Of a DNA stretch of 64,000 nt, positions 16,813 through 31,100 are shown one piece after another. Each line of letters begins with the position of its first letter. The first letter of the stretch is position 1. The notes beneath the pieces were generated by a model. It saw only the letters and a program-made list of their open reading frames with translations, was not told the origin of the DNA and made no database searches. Origin of the DNA: Strongylocentrotus purpuratus (lineage: Eukaryota; Echinodermata; Echinoidea; Camarodonta; Strongylocentrotidae); the NCBI RefSeq assembly GCF_000002235.5, contig NW_022145599.1:27045856-27109855 (forward strand). The letters are read 5' to 3'. A program made the translations under genes and the position numbers.

Positions 16813-18149
16813 ATAGGCTAGCAAGCAGTTCGCGCCAGCGAAGAGTCTGAATTTGTTATATCACTTATATTTTCCTATTTTCATTTGTTTTAATTTTTCA
16901 GGGCCGTATGCGGAATATTTTTCTGGTGGGGGAGGGGGAAAGATGCGTTAAAAGTTTTCGAAGAATCTCAAAAGCAAAAGGAGTGAAGGGAGTTCGAGCG
17001 ACCGAACTGGTCATGATATTGTGGGTACTTTTGCATTTTCAAAAGTAGAATTGAAGAATTTGGTATAGGCCTACACTACATTTTCAGGAAAAAAACTGTA
17101 CGTTTTCAAAATATCTGGGGACAACTGCCCCCCCCCCCCCTGGTGCGTACGGCCATGGTTTTTTTTTTTTTTTTTAATTTCCCCATTTTTATTCCTTTCC
17201 TTTTCTTTTCCCTTTTTCTTCCTTTTCTCTTCTTCTTCCTTTTTTCTTTCCCTTTTTTCCTTTTTTCTCTTTCTTTCCTTTTTTCTTCCCTTTTCCTTTT
17301 TTCTTTTTCTTTCCTTTCCTTTCTTTTCTTTTCTTTCCCCTTTTTCTTTTTCCCCCTGGAGCCCGTCAGGGGGGGGGGGGCACTCTGCCCCCCTGCCCCC
17401 CCTACCTTATGTAATTCATATCACTTATCACTTATCATATCTCTCTCTATCTCTCGCTCTCACCTATTTGGTTGCACGGACAGCATTGGATAACCCTAGT
17501 CATAGCATGCATGACGCTCAAATTCCCATACATAAAGTTGACATCCCACATAATGACATGACGGGGGCTTAAAACATTTGACTCTATGATTCACTGTTAG
17601 TATAGGTTTCTAGGCTAAATCGTTGCCTCGTATAGGTTCTTCAAAAGCAGGGTGTGTATAGACCCTTTTCTTTAGTGTGTATAGACTCTTTTTCTTTTGC
17701 GACTTGCAATTTTGTATTATTTTTAAATCGTTGGTTTTTATCATAGGGGAATTCATCTTAATCCCCTTTTTTTTTCTTCCATATTTTTTTTTTTTTTTTT
17801 TGGGGGGGGGGGGGAGTACTTCAGCCTCGAAAGGCCACCCAGCACCCTGAACTTAAATAAAACGGTCTTAGTCTTATAGGATACATTTTTTATGTCATAT
17901 TTTGAGAAAATACACTAATTTCAATACGCCTTCAAATCAAAGCCGACATTTTTGCAATGCATGGAGGAGAGTGGAAGCTACCCGGGGGAAGCTAGGGGAA
18001 TAAAAACAAAAACAAAAACAGGTACCCCACCGTGATCGACGCACATGACGGTATAGAGAACGTATGAGGCTAGTAACTCCATGGCCTAACATTATTTTGA
18101 ATACTTCGTCCATCTTAATCATGTTTAAATCGACGTGTCAAACAGGGGT
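16813..18149. other. Spacer with pyrimidine/homopolymer tracts
   Basis: A C-run lies at about 17131-17140, a T-run then a C/T-only tract at about 17158-17355, a G-run near 17371 and a T-run followed by a G-run at about 17789-17814. The Phe-rich open frame across 17143-17493 is a product of the pyrimidine tract. No gene is supported. Confidence 0.55.
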
Positions 18150-18676
18150 ATTTATTTTATTTATTTATTTCTAATCTTTTGACAGGGTAGCCCATTCACC
18201 AACAAGTAGTGGTCTTCCATGGGGCCCTGAATGAACATATTTATCGTTTATAACATTTATACAGAACAGTTACAAAAATAATACTCGTTTGCAAAATAAA
18301 CATATATCATTAACCTAGTAAACAGTAATGTCAATAGGAAAATATTATATAATTAAGTCGCAATTATGTGAATAAGTCATGTTAATATTACAGAACATGC
18401 ACGTAGTGTATGTTCGGCTGAGCCATTCACAAATTACAACTTTGTTTAAACAATCTCTTCAATGAATTGACAGAGGAAGCCGTTCTCAGTGAATTATCTA
18501 GCTTATTCCATTCAAATATGGAAGAAACAATTGGGCTACACTTATAACAATCAAAAAGACAGAATTGTAATCGCATTTGATATGATTTGAAGCACACTGA
18601 TGAGGCATTCGACATTTTATCCATATAATTACTCAAGTTGTGGTTTGGGGTGGGGTGGGGTGGGATTACCCCCATC
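18150..18676 (-). mobile_element. LINE 3' end: reverse transcriptase C-terminus, 3' UTR and (AAATA)n tail
   Basis: Read on the minus strand, 18675-18427 encodes a frame ending IFEWNKLDNSLRTASSVNSL then KRLFK and a stop, the typical C-terminal end of non-LTR reverse transcriptases (WN.L...R...S...FK). It is followed by a ~260-nt 3' UTR containing TTCAGGGCCCCATGGAAGAC and a tail of AAATAAAT repeats at 18170-18150. The element is 5' truncated beside a (TA)n palindrome at 18677. Clade uncertain (CR1/L2/Jockey-like). Confidence 0.65.
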
Positions 18677-21600
18677 CATAGAGATATATATATATATATA
18701 TATATCTCTATGTCTATGCCCCCGTCCTAGTTATCTAGCCACTGAATGACGGTCCGACTTGTTGGAACTTGAGCGCTAGGTAGTCTTAATCAAGTACTGG
18801 TATCCTCATCGGAATCAAAGCTATCACACTATATCATGATATCGAGAAACTTTTGGAATGTCTTGGTTTAAGTGGATAATAAAGAATTAAATTTTATATT
18901 TTCATTTATATAGAAATAGCACTGTCAACTTAATACGATCACGACACATGAGAATTAGTTTAAAAGAATATGAATACGGCTGAAATATTTCTAACCAAAA
19001 TAAACCGGGATTTCGATCATATGCGTGGGGATTTTCACTCAACTCGAAAGTACTACGAGTATATAATGACGTTCATGTGATGTGATGAAGTAAGAATGCT
19101 GCCGTGCCGTCGTCGAGCTCGTCTAGAATTTGTAGCTGAAAAAAACATGCTCGACAAATTGTCAAACAAATATTGAAAATGCCTGACCAAAATCTTCCGT
19201 GAATTTTTGGTAAGTAGGGTAATGGCGCTAATGACAGGAATCGGTAATGTAATGACTTCGCACGTACTGCTGCAGGCTGGTGTGCTTCATTCCGACACAC
19301 GCAAGCTGAAGTTGGGTGTAAACTGTAATGTAGTGGGAATGAGGAAAACAATGTGTGTGAACTGTGACAGAACGAAGCAAATCTGTGCGAAGTTATCTCG
19401 GCTTAATTGCTGAATCTCCTACCGGTATACAGATTACAGATACTGCTGTGAGCTATTTCTTCTTCTTCTTCTATAGATCTAGTTCTATTGCATGATTGTG
19501 TATCAGAAGGGGCGCTGCATGATCTGAGAATGAGGATCGTCCACTTAATTAAACAAGGATCGTCTTCGTAAACACGGACGTATGCGTCCGCAAAACTTGG
19601 ACAACCCCTATTAAAGAGTAGACGGTGAACTGGGGTTATTTTCTTAAGCGGAATCCATTTTTCACATGGCCAGCACACGGTTTAGGAACCCAAAATAGGG
19701 AGGCCAATGCCCAAATCTAACTTTTTAATTACTAATTTGTTTATACTAAAACTAAGATTAAAAGAAAGCATTTACTTTCACTAAGAAAATCCACCCATCT
19801 GCCGACTCCATAGGTTCCATCAAATAGGAGATATCCAGCTGGTTTGTAGCCATTTCCTTCTACGCCTTTCCGTACGTAAGAGCCTTGAAACAATTATATT
19901 TCATGTCGCAAAGTTACGTTCATAATTAGACAGGCCCGAGGGACAAAGTTCATGATGAAGTTTAAAACTTCGCGCGAAAGTGCAATCACTCAACAGCGGC
20001 TAGCCTTGAATCGGTCGCACACGTACACACCTTCTTCTTCTTAGTTGATCCCTCCACCGACACAGGCAAGCCCCGATGCAGGCTGAAGTCCAGCCATCAA
20101 TGTGCGAACGATTACATCTTCTACTACTACGAGCCGAAGACGATGGTTCAAAAATGAAGAATAGAAATATATATAATTCATTGATATTTACCTTAGATGT
20201 GTATTCCAATAATTTGATTTTCTCATGAGTATTCCTTATTATCAATGATCGAGAAGTTACGAGGTCCAATTAAAATCCATCTTGCAGCGAACACAATCAT
20301 AGCGCACATCCATGCATGCAGCGTACGTGTACTAATATTTCTCTCACTCTCTCTCTCTCTCTCCCTTTCGCTATACGTAACATACACACTCACTAACCAT
20401 GTATCATACAAGTACAACACACACCTTCAAATCATGGCTTTCATTTCAATTCTCAATTGGAGTATAGACTGCTCACGTAGACTTTTTTTTTTACTGAAAT
20501 ATCTTTTTTAACACTTCTCATACATTACTGCACGACACTCGTATCTAGTGCTGTGAGAATAAGGTACTAGGGTCTATAAATAAGACTACGCTTTGGGCAC
20601 GATCTGACCGGAGCTCAGATTATGTCGCAATACCCTTTATTTTTGGCGCGAACAATGACGTCACTGTTCACTGTTTTCCTTCTCATTTTGAGATGGATGT
20701 AGCTATAGGGCTCAAACCAACGCAAGATTGACAGAAACATCGTACTCTATCTACTTTCGAATGTTCAGTTTGTAAAAATCTGTATTTAAAAAGATACAAT
20801 CTTTTTTCTTTATATTTTCTAGTTGTTAGAAGTGGCAATTGTGAACATCTGAAATGTTGATCTCTATCAAAAGTTCTTTACTCAAAACGGATCCCATATT
20901 TTTAGGGTCTACCTTCTGCCAATGAGAAGGTTTTTAGTGAGCAAACCTCTACGCCCTCTAGGATTTTCTTAGTCGGTGGTGCGAGTGCGTCAAGGTCGTC
21001 TGCAACCACAATTATTGGATTAAAAAACGTCAAAATCTGCAAGATTGTCAACAAATGGTGAAAGACTGTTACAGATCCGTGATTATAGGTATGTTGTGAA
21101 ATGTATAATTGTATTTTCTTTTCATATTTTCTTCAATTTTTATTTTTACATCATTTTTTTCCCTTTGCTAATTTTTTGAAGTGGGCGACGAGCGCACAAA
21201 TCGTAGGTGTAGAAGCCTTACGCCCGGGCATTGGCCTCCCTACCCAAAACCTGCAGAGCGCCGGTGAAAAAAAAATCAGCAAAAATAGGACGATCCTTAT
21301 TTTAAGGACGCAAGTTGTCTGCATGTACGAGGATATCCTTGTTTATGCAGACAATCCTCATTCTCGGACCAGCGCCCCTACTGCGTACGGTATGGGGAAT
21401 ACAATAATTCTAAAACTGACATTTGTCAATCTTCTCGCCGCATTCGCGGGCTAGGTGATAATTATGAAATATGAAATTGATGATTTATATCACCGAGTTC
21501 GCTGAATTTAGCAAATTCCCTGCATGTGCGCCTGTTTGAATTAATTTGAAATAAAAGTATATCTGCAACGCGAAAACTGCTATTTTTTGTGTACACCTTG

Positions 21601-22098
21601 TTTATTTGCGTTTCCGGCAGTACCAACAGCAACATGTAGAGGTCAGTGTTATTGTTCTGTGTAAATCGTATGTTAGGTCATTATAGTCGGGGACACATGG
21701 AAAGTACGCAAATCCCTATTTATATTATACTCTGGTATCAAGTTTTCTTTTTCCGGGAAGCAATAAATAAGTACATTGTATGCCACCTATCTACACATAG
21801 TCTCTGTACACAGCTCTGTACGGCACATACATGTGTCGCATACATGTGTTGACTCATAATTTCACTCAAATTGACTAAATTGGATGAGCACTTTTGCTCG
21901 CTACACGCTTATTGTGCACATTTATGAAATGTTCTATAAACTTCTTCAAATTACTTTTTGTAATCAACAGTCCTGATAACCAAGTTAACCAACCTGTCTG
22001 AACACACAGCATACATTTTTCATTTTGTGGACATATAGTTGAAATTGCAGCCAGTGGCCCAGGTCTAATTGCATTTTCACCAAACTCTTCTCCAACAG
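18677..22098. other. RNF216 upstream spacer with an inverted repeat pair and candidate promoter motifs
   Basis: About 19499-19712 and 21190-21395 are diverged inverted copies sharing GGGGCGCTG, TGAGAATGAGGAT, AACAAGGAT and TAGGGAGGCCAATGCCC. Between them, TTTTTGGCGCG (E2F-like) at 20640 and TGACGTCA (CRE) at 20656-20663 lie 15 bp apart. A CT microsatellite is at about 20341-20365. No coding exon is seen. An untranslated first exon of RNF216 could lie here, ending at a GTATGT donor near 21089. Confidence 0.4.
20640..20663 (+). promoter_or_regulatory. Adjacent E2F-like and CRE motifs, possible RNF216 promoter
   Basis: TTTTTGGCGCG and the full palindromic TGACGTCA occur within 25 bp, about 1.5 kb upstream of the RNF216 ATG. 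Assignment to RNF216 is inference from position and strand only. Confidence 0.25.
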
Positions 22099-22130
22099 GC
22101 ATGAACTAATGAAAAGAAGCTATCATCAGA
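22099..22130 (+). promoter_or_regulatory. Probable 5' UTR piece of RNF216 with a minimal upstream ORF
   Basis: TCTTCTCCAACAG ending at 22098 is a good acceptor, suggesting the ATG exon begins at 22099. ATG AAC TAA at 22101-22109 is a two-codon upstream ORF, and TGA at 22110 closes the main frame. This could mildly reduce initiation at 22131; unproven. Confidence 0.35.
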
Positions 22131-25100
22131 ATGGAGACGATTCAGAACAACGTAGCCCAGAACCTGATGGCCATGTTCCCCATGCGCCCAGCAGAGCTGA
22201 TCCTAGAGTGCGTCACGCACCCCAGAAACTGTTATGAGCCAGTGGACGAGGGGACCCTTCTCAATCGCTGCATGGATGACCTCCTCTCGAGGGAAGATGC
22301 ACCAAACGATGACGCCCAGGTCGACTCGTTCCAGAAGCCTCTCCAGGATGATATCATGGATGATATCGTGGATGACTTCATGATCGATGACATTCCGGAT
22401 GGCGATCCTGTGGTGTTCGATGACAAAGAGGTCATTTTAAATGCAATACCAAATCTCCAAGACCTTGATGTAGAGCCAGAGCTGCCAGACATGTCAAGGA
22501 AAAACGACATACCTGTAGTCATTGATCTCACTGATGACACTGACAGTAAGTTATTGAATTATGCAGTCACACAAAACCACTGTTGTTTGGATCTAAACAT
22601 TAGACTCCCACATTGTTTAGAGTGTATGGTACCAATATACACTGTAAATGTGACAAAAAATTGACTGTCGCAATCCATTGTTTGTTCCACAAATCGACCA
22701 AAGCCTATAAAGAGGTAACAGATAAATTGCTGCTAATGATGCGTTGACATATTTTATTTTCCCTGAAAGGAAATTCCAACCTTGATAATCAGAAGCATAC
22801 TGGTGAAAGTTTAAATGAAATTGAACAAAAACTATGATAAAATTACATTTTCTTGATTATTGAAAATGAAACACATTTGCCATAATAATAATTAGGGTGC
22901 ATGTACATGTATGATTTAAAGTATTTTTGAGGGAAAACAAAAATTCAGATTAAAAAATAAAAATTAGTACAGAGCAAAAAGGAATAGAGCGCACAAGATT
23001 CGTCATAGAGTTACCAATTTGTGTTTGATTGAACGCAATTTAAAAAATTCATAACTTTTGCAATTTGAATCAGAATTCGCTCATGCATAAACTGACCTGT
23101 TCTTCTCATTTTTCTTCTTCTATTAAAACCAACTTAAAATCAAAATGGTCTTCCCCTTTACAATATGTGTAATCACTATATACAATGTATGCTACGGTTT
23201 TTAATGCAAAATGATAAGAGTATCAAGTATGTGAGCCATGTATCAGTGTGAAGAGCCTCTCTTATACATTGTAAGCATAGAGTATGTCTGTGTAGTGCTA
23301 TTTTAGGTCAAGCTTGTCCACCCTTCCAGTGATGTTGTTACCTTGATTTTGCAGATATTACAAGCCTTGATCTTAAGCACTGTTACTTTGTTATTTCCAA
23401 GTTATAAGATATCAATAAATTGTGCTTAATTTTCAACTTTCCTTTTTTTGGATGTCAGGTCCCACAACTGAAGGGAAAGAAGATGTGATTACCGGTACTG
23501 AGCTCAGCTCAACATATAAAAGTGTATCCAGTACGAGAGCTGAATCTCTTGTTTGTCTATCAAAGACCACTGTAAACAATGACATTGATGAAACCTATGC
23601 GGAACTTCCAGACGTCCTTGGGTTTTCAGTTCAACCTTGTACCCCATATCCATTGAAAACGAAATCTCCAAATGAAGCAGTACCAACTGTTGCCGCAGCA
23701 TCCTTTGATAATCCTGCACCATCAACGACCCTTGGAGAAGCAGCAGCAAGAAAGTCCAGTCCTTCTCTCTGGAATCAAGTAGCCAATGCCGTCCCTTCAG
23801 TAAGTGGTAATGTGAACCTGAATGGCATCAAGGTATGTGACCTTGATAGCCCTGGTTTTCAGTCTAAGGCTAATGCACAAGACCGAAATGCTACTCCTTG
23901 TAGCACAGGGATGTCTTTCACTTCCAGCCTATCAACAGCACCTTTTAGTGCTCATTCAAGACCTCCTGTGGATACCACTTTTTGTGTAAGAAAATTCCCT
24001 GGACAAGAACTTGGCACACTTTGCCAAACTGCTTCCAATTCAAGCATAGGGGTGTGTGCTACATCAACAGTGTCAGCTGGGGGAAAATTCAATTCTCATT
24101 CAAGACCAGTTATCATTAATGGACGTGTAGTCCTAAAGCCTGCAGAGGAACAGAAGGTACCCAAACTTCAGATTCGTGAAGGACGGAATGGACACTATTC
24201 TGTGGTAGGATCTTCAACTCCAAGGGCCTTGACATTGAGGAAAGAACTGGAAAGGAAGAGAGCAATTCCAGCAACTCTGAGTAGGGCACCTAGTGATGAA
24301 ATAAAATCCGGCACCCTGGTCCCGCCCCCAGCGAGCGCTTCACGCGGTTTCCCAATTAACAATCCTTACACACCAAAAATTGAAATCAAGGAAGAGGTTG
24401 TCTTTCCAAAATGTATGTTCCAAAACACTGATGATAAAGATGGCCCAAACAAAGCCAGTTTCACAAAAATTGCAGGAAGTACTGGTATTCCACTTAAACT
24501 TTCAACTCCCAGTGGCACCAAGCTGCATTTCAAAGCAGCCACTTTAAGCAGAGCCCCTAGTGATAATGCTTTGAGACCTGCAACCACAACGCATCAAGTG
24601 AGCTCTAGCACAAACTCAAAGTCTACGAAAAACTTGCAGATAAGTAGAACCAGCTCTGGGTCTGCAGTCACGCCCAAACAAGGAGAACGGATTAAACCTG
24701 TAATATTGAAGAGTGCCTCAATTCTGGGTAATGGCCTGTCTCAAGGGATGAGGGCAGGAGGTGTGCGGTTAAACCTCCCCCAACCCAGCCTTGCGGCCAA
24801 AGTAAGCACTTCCCTAAATAACGGCATACTCCGCGACCCAATACTGGTACTATCAAGCTCTTCAAATGCAGCACAGGGAATGATGAAGCAAAGCAATTCA
24901 CAACACCTAGCTGGAAGCTCCAAAACTTTCATTCCGATTCTTCCTAAGTGCACATTTAATGGAGATGTTAGACACAACAGTGCCTTTAATGTCGTGAACC
25001 AAAGACCAGTGGTATCATGTCCACACACTACAACTCATTCGCAAGTTCAGATTCCAAAAGCAGTTGAAAACCATGGTTTAAATCAGAGCAATACAGGAGG

Positions 25101-28100
25101 TGTAAAGGAAAGACCACCTATAAGAATTGATGTCGGTGCAGGGAACAATCATGCTAAACTGACACAAGAGCATGTGTTTTATAACCAACAGGTCAAGAGA
25201 TTTGTTGACTGCATGCACAGGGACCCTGCCCCTCCCCTAAATCCCCTATTGCCTATTGAGCCACTTCCTCCTCTTAACCCTCCTGTGCAAGTTCGACCAC
25301 TGCCAAACCCAGTACAGGTGTATGACCCAGCTGAACCACTTCCCAAGGTATCAATACCAGGGCTGGACCCAGCTCCAAGACCAGCTATGGTGCCAGAGAC
25401 GACAGGTGCGACGGCAACTGATGCAGGTGGGATGGAAGCTGCTTCTCTTGAACTTGAAAACATGGTGCAATTGGTGGTAAGTTTTTTGGTTTCACTTACG
25501 CATGATATAGTAAATCACATTAAAAGAAAATACCATGGCAAAATACAGGTCCTGCTTGTGAATGATAAGTTGGGATGAAAAAAAAGAGAAGAAAATGCGT
25601 GGGCACAACAAAGCCTACCAAGCATAATTTGTGTGTTGTCAAATGCAGAAATGTGAAACCCACTACTCTTTTTATGTCATTTATTTTACCTTGGCGATTT
25701 GAGGTGGTTACTGGTTCACATGAACGAGGCTTATTAGTATGACATATGCTGTTGCCCATGTTGGAATATTTTGTTTATAACCTCTCTTCATGAAGTGATT
25801 GTGAGAATATGGCTCATTCTAGATAGAGAAGTTTATATCACTTTCATGCTTAAATTATCAATCTTAAAGAGTCATAGAGATTGATTAATAAAGCTTTGAG
25901 AAGATCTTAACTATGAAGAATAAATCATCTAAATCACTTCATGGAGAGAGGAAAGAAAAAGTATTCCAAAAGTCAGGATATACATGTACTGCATCGGGTG
26001 AACTTTAATTTTCTACATATTAGATCTACCAAGGCAGTGAGAACCAGCACAACCTAATCACACTACCTAACACTTCTTTTTTCCCTTTTTTTTCTAGATG
26101 AAGATGTTTCCTACTGCCGATGAAACGGTGGTAAGGGGCATGCTTATCGAGCACAGGAATGTCAATGCAACATGCAACTACCTGCTGGAGAATTTAGATG
26201 TTGCCAATGCTAACACACCAGCTGCTAACCCAGTACCACCAGTGATCAAGGTAAAATAATCTCTCACGTTAGCCCTTGGATTTCACCAAAGCTATGCATC
26301 AAGTTACACTAAATTCTCTGATAATTTGCCTTTGTAGTACATGACCAACAGACAGTGTATCTCCTGACAATTTTTATGAAAGTTGAAGGAACAATTGTTT
26401 GACTTACTGTTTGAAGATTATCTGACCAGATAGCTAACCTGTCTTGGCACACAATCTGTGGATATACCTGTGCAGAAAAGGTTTTTGTAGAAAAATCAAG
26501 GTAAATAAGTCTGTGCCCGTCATTTCAAAAAAGTCTGTAGAAAAGGACTGTTTTTTCTGAAGGTTATAGATGTAGGGGTCCAAACTGCTAACCAAGTACC
26601 AGCTGTGAACAAAGAAGCTATTATTGATGCAGTTCTGGCTGAAGATGCAGGAAATTGGTACCTGTTGTAGTTGGTGGAACACAAAGTAGAGTATCAATAT
26701 AGTTTACCAAAAGTTGTTGTTACTTCAAACAAGATAAGCAGGGTGAAATTTAGAACATTTTAGGCACTTCTCTCATAAAGTTGTCACAAATTTTTATTCA
26801 CCAAGTGTTTATAATTGGACATTTTTGCCATAATTTGGCCTCTCCAGTCGTGTAGTTTGTTGATGAAAAGTATAAGCAAACAACAGCAGCAACAACAACT
26901 TCACAGCAGCAGCAATTACAAAAACACATCCTAATATCATAATTGTTTTTCTCTGCAGGAAAAAGAAAAGGAGATAGATTACCTCACGTTAGACTATCGC
27001 AAGAGAGGATTCATTCAGAATTACGGTCAGTTCTTCAATCAAGGCTTGAATCTACTCACCAATGATTTCATAAAGGTAAATATTAGTCTTGGAAAGGGTT
27101 GTGCACCATATACTCTGGCGACCATTGCCCTATGTCAATTTATTATTGAAATTAACGATTTGGCTTGACCTGCGCATGGAAGTGGAAAAATCAACTTTGC
27201 AAGGTTCTCATGGTCATGGAAATACCTGGGGAGTCATGGGAAAATGAACTATTTTGGAAAGCCATGGGAAAAAAAATATCTCCCAAAGTCAGGGAATCTG
27301 ATTTTCAGATTTCTGTGGGATTCTAGACTGTGCCCTTTGCGTCTCTCCGCTTATCATGACTGATTCAGATGTGCAGGTGGACCGCTAGGGTTTCTCCCTA
27401 TCCAACTCTCCTACTCCAAGAGGCAAGACCAAGAAGATCCTAGAGGATTCAGTGAAAGACTTCCCCAATAAATTGTTATCACCTCTTTATTTCAGATCAG
27501 CAAGACCAGCCTGCGCCTTGTGCTGCAGACCGTGTCCCATGGCTCCTACGCCAAGACCAAGAAGATCCTAGAGGATTCAGTGAAAGGCTTCCTTGATAAA
27601 TTGTTATCGTCTCTTTATTTCAGATCAGCAAGACCAGCCTGCGTCTTGTGCTGCAGACCGTGTCCCATGGCTCCTACGCCAAGACTAAGAAGATCCTAGA
27701 GGATGCTATCCAGGCAGACCCTAATATCCAGCTCATGATGCGTGACGACACCAAGGGATCTTTCTTCCACGTCGAGAAAGGTCAGTTGGCACAACTGGTT
27801 TTCATGCTGCCTGATTTTGCAAGTTTGTGTCTCAACGTACCATTCAGCATTTATACATGGTTGTGATAGTACTATAATTGTTCACCAATTTGTCATTTGT
27901 CAGATGATAAATCTCCTAGTATTGTGATCTCTGTTAAGTACCGTAAATCTCTGTGTATCAGATGCACCCTATTTTTTTTTTTACCGACACTGAAGGCAGC
28001 AAGCCAGATCAGGTCGCGTCTTATTTCAGCGTTTACCGTTGAGAAACCCAAGCCATGCAAGGAAAGAATTTTAATTTATTACAAGGCGCAGTTAAAGAGC

Positions 28101-31100
28101 TTGTGAACTAGGTCACAAATAATAGTAACAATGTTGTTTTTAAAACTAAATATTACAGAAATTTTTCCTCCGAGTCCAAACAGATATTTGGACAGGCTAG
28201 ATTTCAAATGGTGAGTCGATATCCCCCGCGTGAGTGAGCTTTCGGCCGGCAAAGTACCTGTGTGAAGGGGCATAATTTATCGAGATTGAAAAAAAAAACA
28301 AAAAAAAAACTCTCTTCCCGTGTAAAAAAAAAACTAAAAAAATTGACCTTATAATACATTCACTATTGTTTTTTTTTAAAGAGCAACAGTGTGAGAAAGA
28401 ATATATCTTGCGTTTAAAGCAAGATGTAGATGTGGCTGAAAGTTAAAATCAATCCTTGATTACCAACCCTGTGGAAAGTTTATTTGCTTTCTGTCCTTGA
28501 TTTTCAGTGCATGTATTATGTGAAGTTTGCAATCAAGCTTTATTTCATCACAGATACAGCATCTTAGTTATGATTGCAATTGGGTTGGGGTTAGGTTTAG
28601 GGTTAAATTTAAGAATTTGATTTATGTTGGAAATTGAGCAATGGTCACCAGATCATGTGTCGTAGAACCTACCGAAGTAAACCGTCCAAAGATTCATCTG
28701 ATTACTTTGTTCAAATATTTTCTTGGCAGATGGTCGTACGTTTGAGATGCGACTGATGAAGAAAGCTCGTAAACCTATTCCCATCTGCAACCTTGAACCC
28801 ATGCATCCTGAACTGAAGAAGGAAGTAGTCTTCTACAAGAAACATCTCATCGATGAAACTGCGGTAAGTTCTCTGAGCAATCCTATCCATTCCCCACCCA
28901 GTCTTACTTCAAGCCCCTCTGCACTAGTTTGGCCAGAAGGTTTTAGACTTCCCTGGATGGTCACTGACAGGTGGTTATCTCATCAAATCAGCTCTCTATT
29001 ATCATAAGAAAAAGGGGACCATGGGGGACCAATGGTCACCCATTAGGCATTGTCTGCTATATAGAGGGCGCAAGTAGCTATAAGTAGTGCAGTGGGGCTT
29101 TAACGCTCTGGTTGTTCAACTGTCTTTCTGCACGGTCATTCATTCGCGACACATGCAATTTTTCTCAAAACAATAGACAACAATTGATGGAATGATTTTA
29201 TGTACAACAAAATGGCTTTGCAAAATTTCAGATATCTGGTCTTGAATAAGTCCATGGCAACCCTTTTAACACTGTTATTGCGTAGCCTTGCACTGAAAAC
29301 GTAAATAATCTTGAAGCCTTTGGTACATCTATCAGAAGATTATTTATGTGGCATGTAAAGAGTTAAGACCATCTCTAACTTAATTTGGAAAATTCAGAGT
29401 AATAAATTTTTAATCGTTTCCTAAGAAATAGTCAGAGAGGAAATGTAGAAACGAATATTTAACCAAGGCACTCCCAGAAATTATCTCTTCGTCTTGAACT
29501 TATTTCATTGCTTTGGTAAACATTTTTTCTTGGAATTGGTGAAATGGTTAATTTGACCAGCTGTTCATGCAATATTCACAAATTACTCCACAATCTGCAC
29601 TTCTACTTGTTCTTTTAGTTTCAAAATATTAAGGCATGTGGTCCATTATCCATATACAAATTGATATGTGTTATGTTTTGAAGTTTGGTTGCTCAATTTC
29701 AAATTTGTTTGATTGCATTGATTTAATCAACTTTTATTTTCTCTAATGTTTTTTTTTTTCTTTCTTCAGAAATCTGATTTTGAGGTTGCTCTGAGGTTGA
29801 ATGAAGATCAGTATGAACAGGTGAGCCTGGAATGGGCCATTATTTGAGATAATGTTAAATGGATTCAAGGTATTATTTTTGTCAAGTGATTTAATCATCA
29901 TCATATTTCAATTCTTGGATGTGAGACATAAATGATGTGTCATTGTGAACATTCTAGAGTCAAAATGAGTGTTTTGTGTAACTTTGTGATGTTAAAATGT
30001 CATTATATCTGAATGATAAGTGAAAGAGTCATTGATGAGAAATAGTAAAGATTTAACTGCTTTTAAACGAAAGGAAGATAATCTAGAAGTGAAAATTGAA
30101 TTGCACAGTCCTTTTATGCCCATGTGGACTTGCTCAGAGAGGAGTGGGATTTCCAGACCTGCCAACCAGTACGATTTAGTCGTATTTATTTAGTATGATT
30201 TTTAGAAGCAGACACGACAGTACGATTTAAAAAAAAAAAAAAAAAAAAATTTTTTTTTTTTTAAAAATCATTATTTTGTGTGTGAGTCCACCATTTTCAA
30301 TAGCAAAATGTCCATTCTGTCCTGTAAAGTATCCTACAAGCATCTCACATCGGCAATTTGGGGAAGTTCATTGGTTCATCGAACACACCAGTCATGACGA
30401 AATCATGCATATTCAATCAATGATCAATACAAAAAATTCTTCCTGTAGGTAGAAACTGTAAGAGGCATTGATCCGCGTAACAATCCGTGTTTATTTTCAA
30501 GAATATAACTCTTGTCAGTAAAATACAACTTTTGGGACTAAAGAATACAGTTTTTGAACTCCAGAGGTTGACAGGTCTGGATTTCTGAAAGTGGAATTGA
30601 TCTCGGGAAGAATGAATTACTTCATAGAATATGGGACAGAGAGTTGTGGCATTCCATGGTCGCCAATATCTCAGGACATGGCACGTGAAGAAGAAGAAGG
30701 ACTTGCTCAAACCTTGACCAAATATATTTTTATAACATTTTTTTTGCAGGAGGGTCAGCTGATCGAGTGCGGTTGCTGCTGTATGGAAGTGACCTTTGAG
30801 AACATGATCCAGTGCCTCGAAGGACACCTCTTCTGTCAGACCTGCCTTCAGAGGTACACCAAGGAAGCTGTGTACGGCCAGGGAAAGGCCACTCTGTGCT
30901 GTCTGGAGGATGGCTGTGACAGCGTATTCCCAAGAAGTGAGTCCCTATGATATCTTCTGTTAGTCGATAATATTTGAAATAAAAATACTATGAGTCAATT
31001 TCAGATTAGAAAAGTCTAATTTCCAAGAAGTGAGTCCTTATGATATATTCTCTTGGACGATAATATTTAAAATAGAAATACTATGAGTCAATTCCAGATT

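Noticed and set aside
17143-17493. Phe-rich 116-residue frame resembling a membrane protein
   Set aside because: It is the translation of a C/T-only tract; no family resemblance.
28585-28610. Telomere-like GGTTAGGTTTAGGGTTAA
   Set aside because: Too short and irregular to be an interstitial telomeric array.
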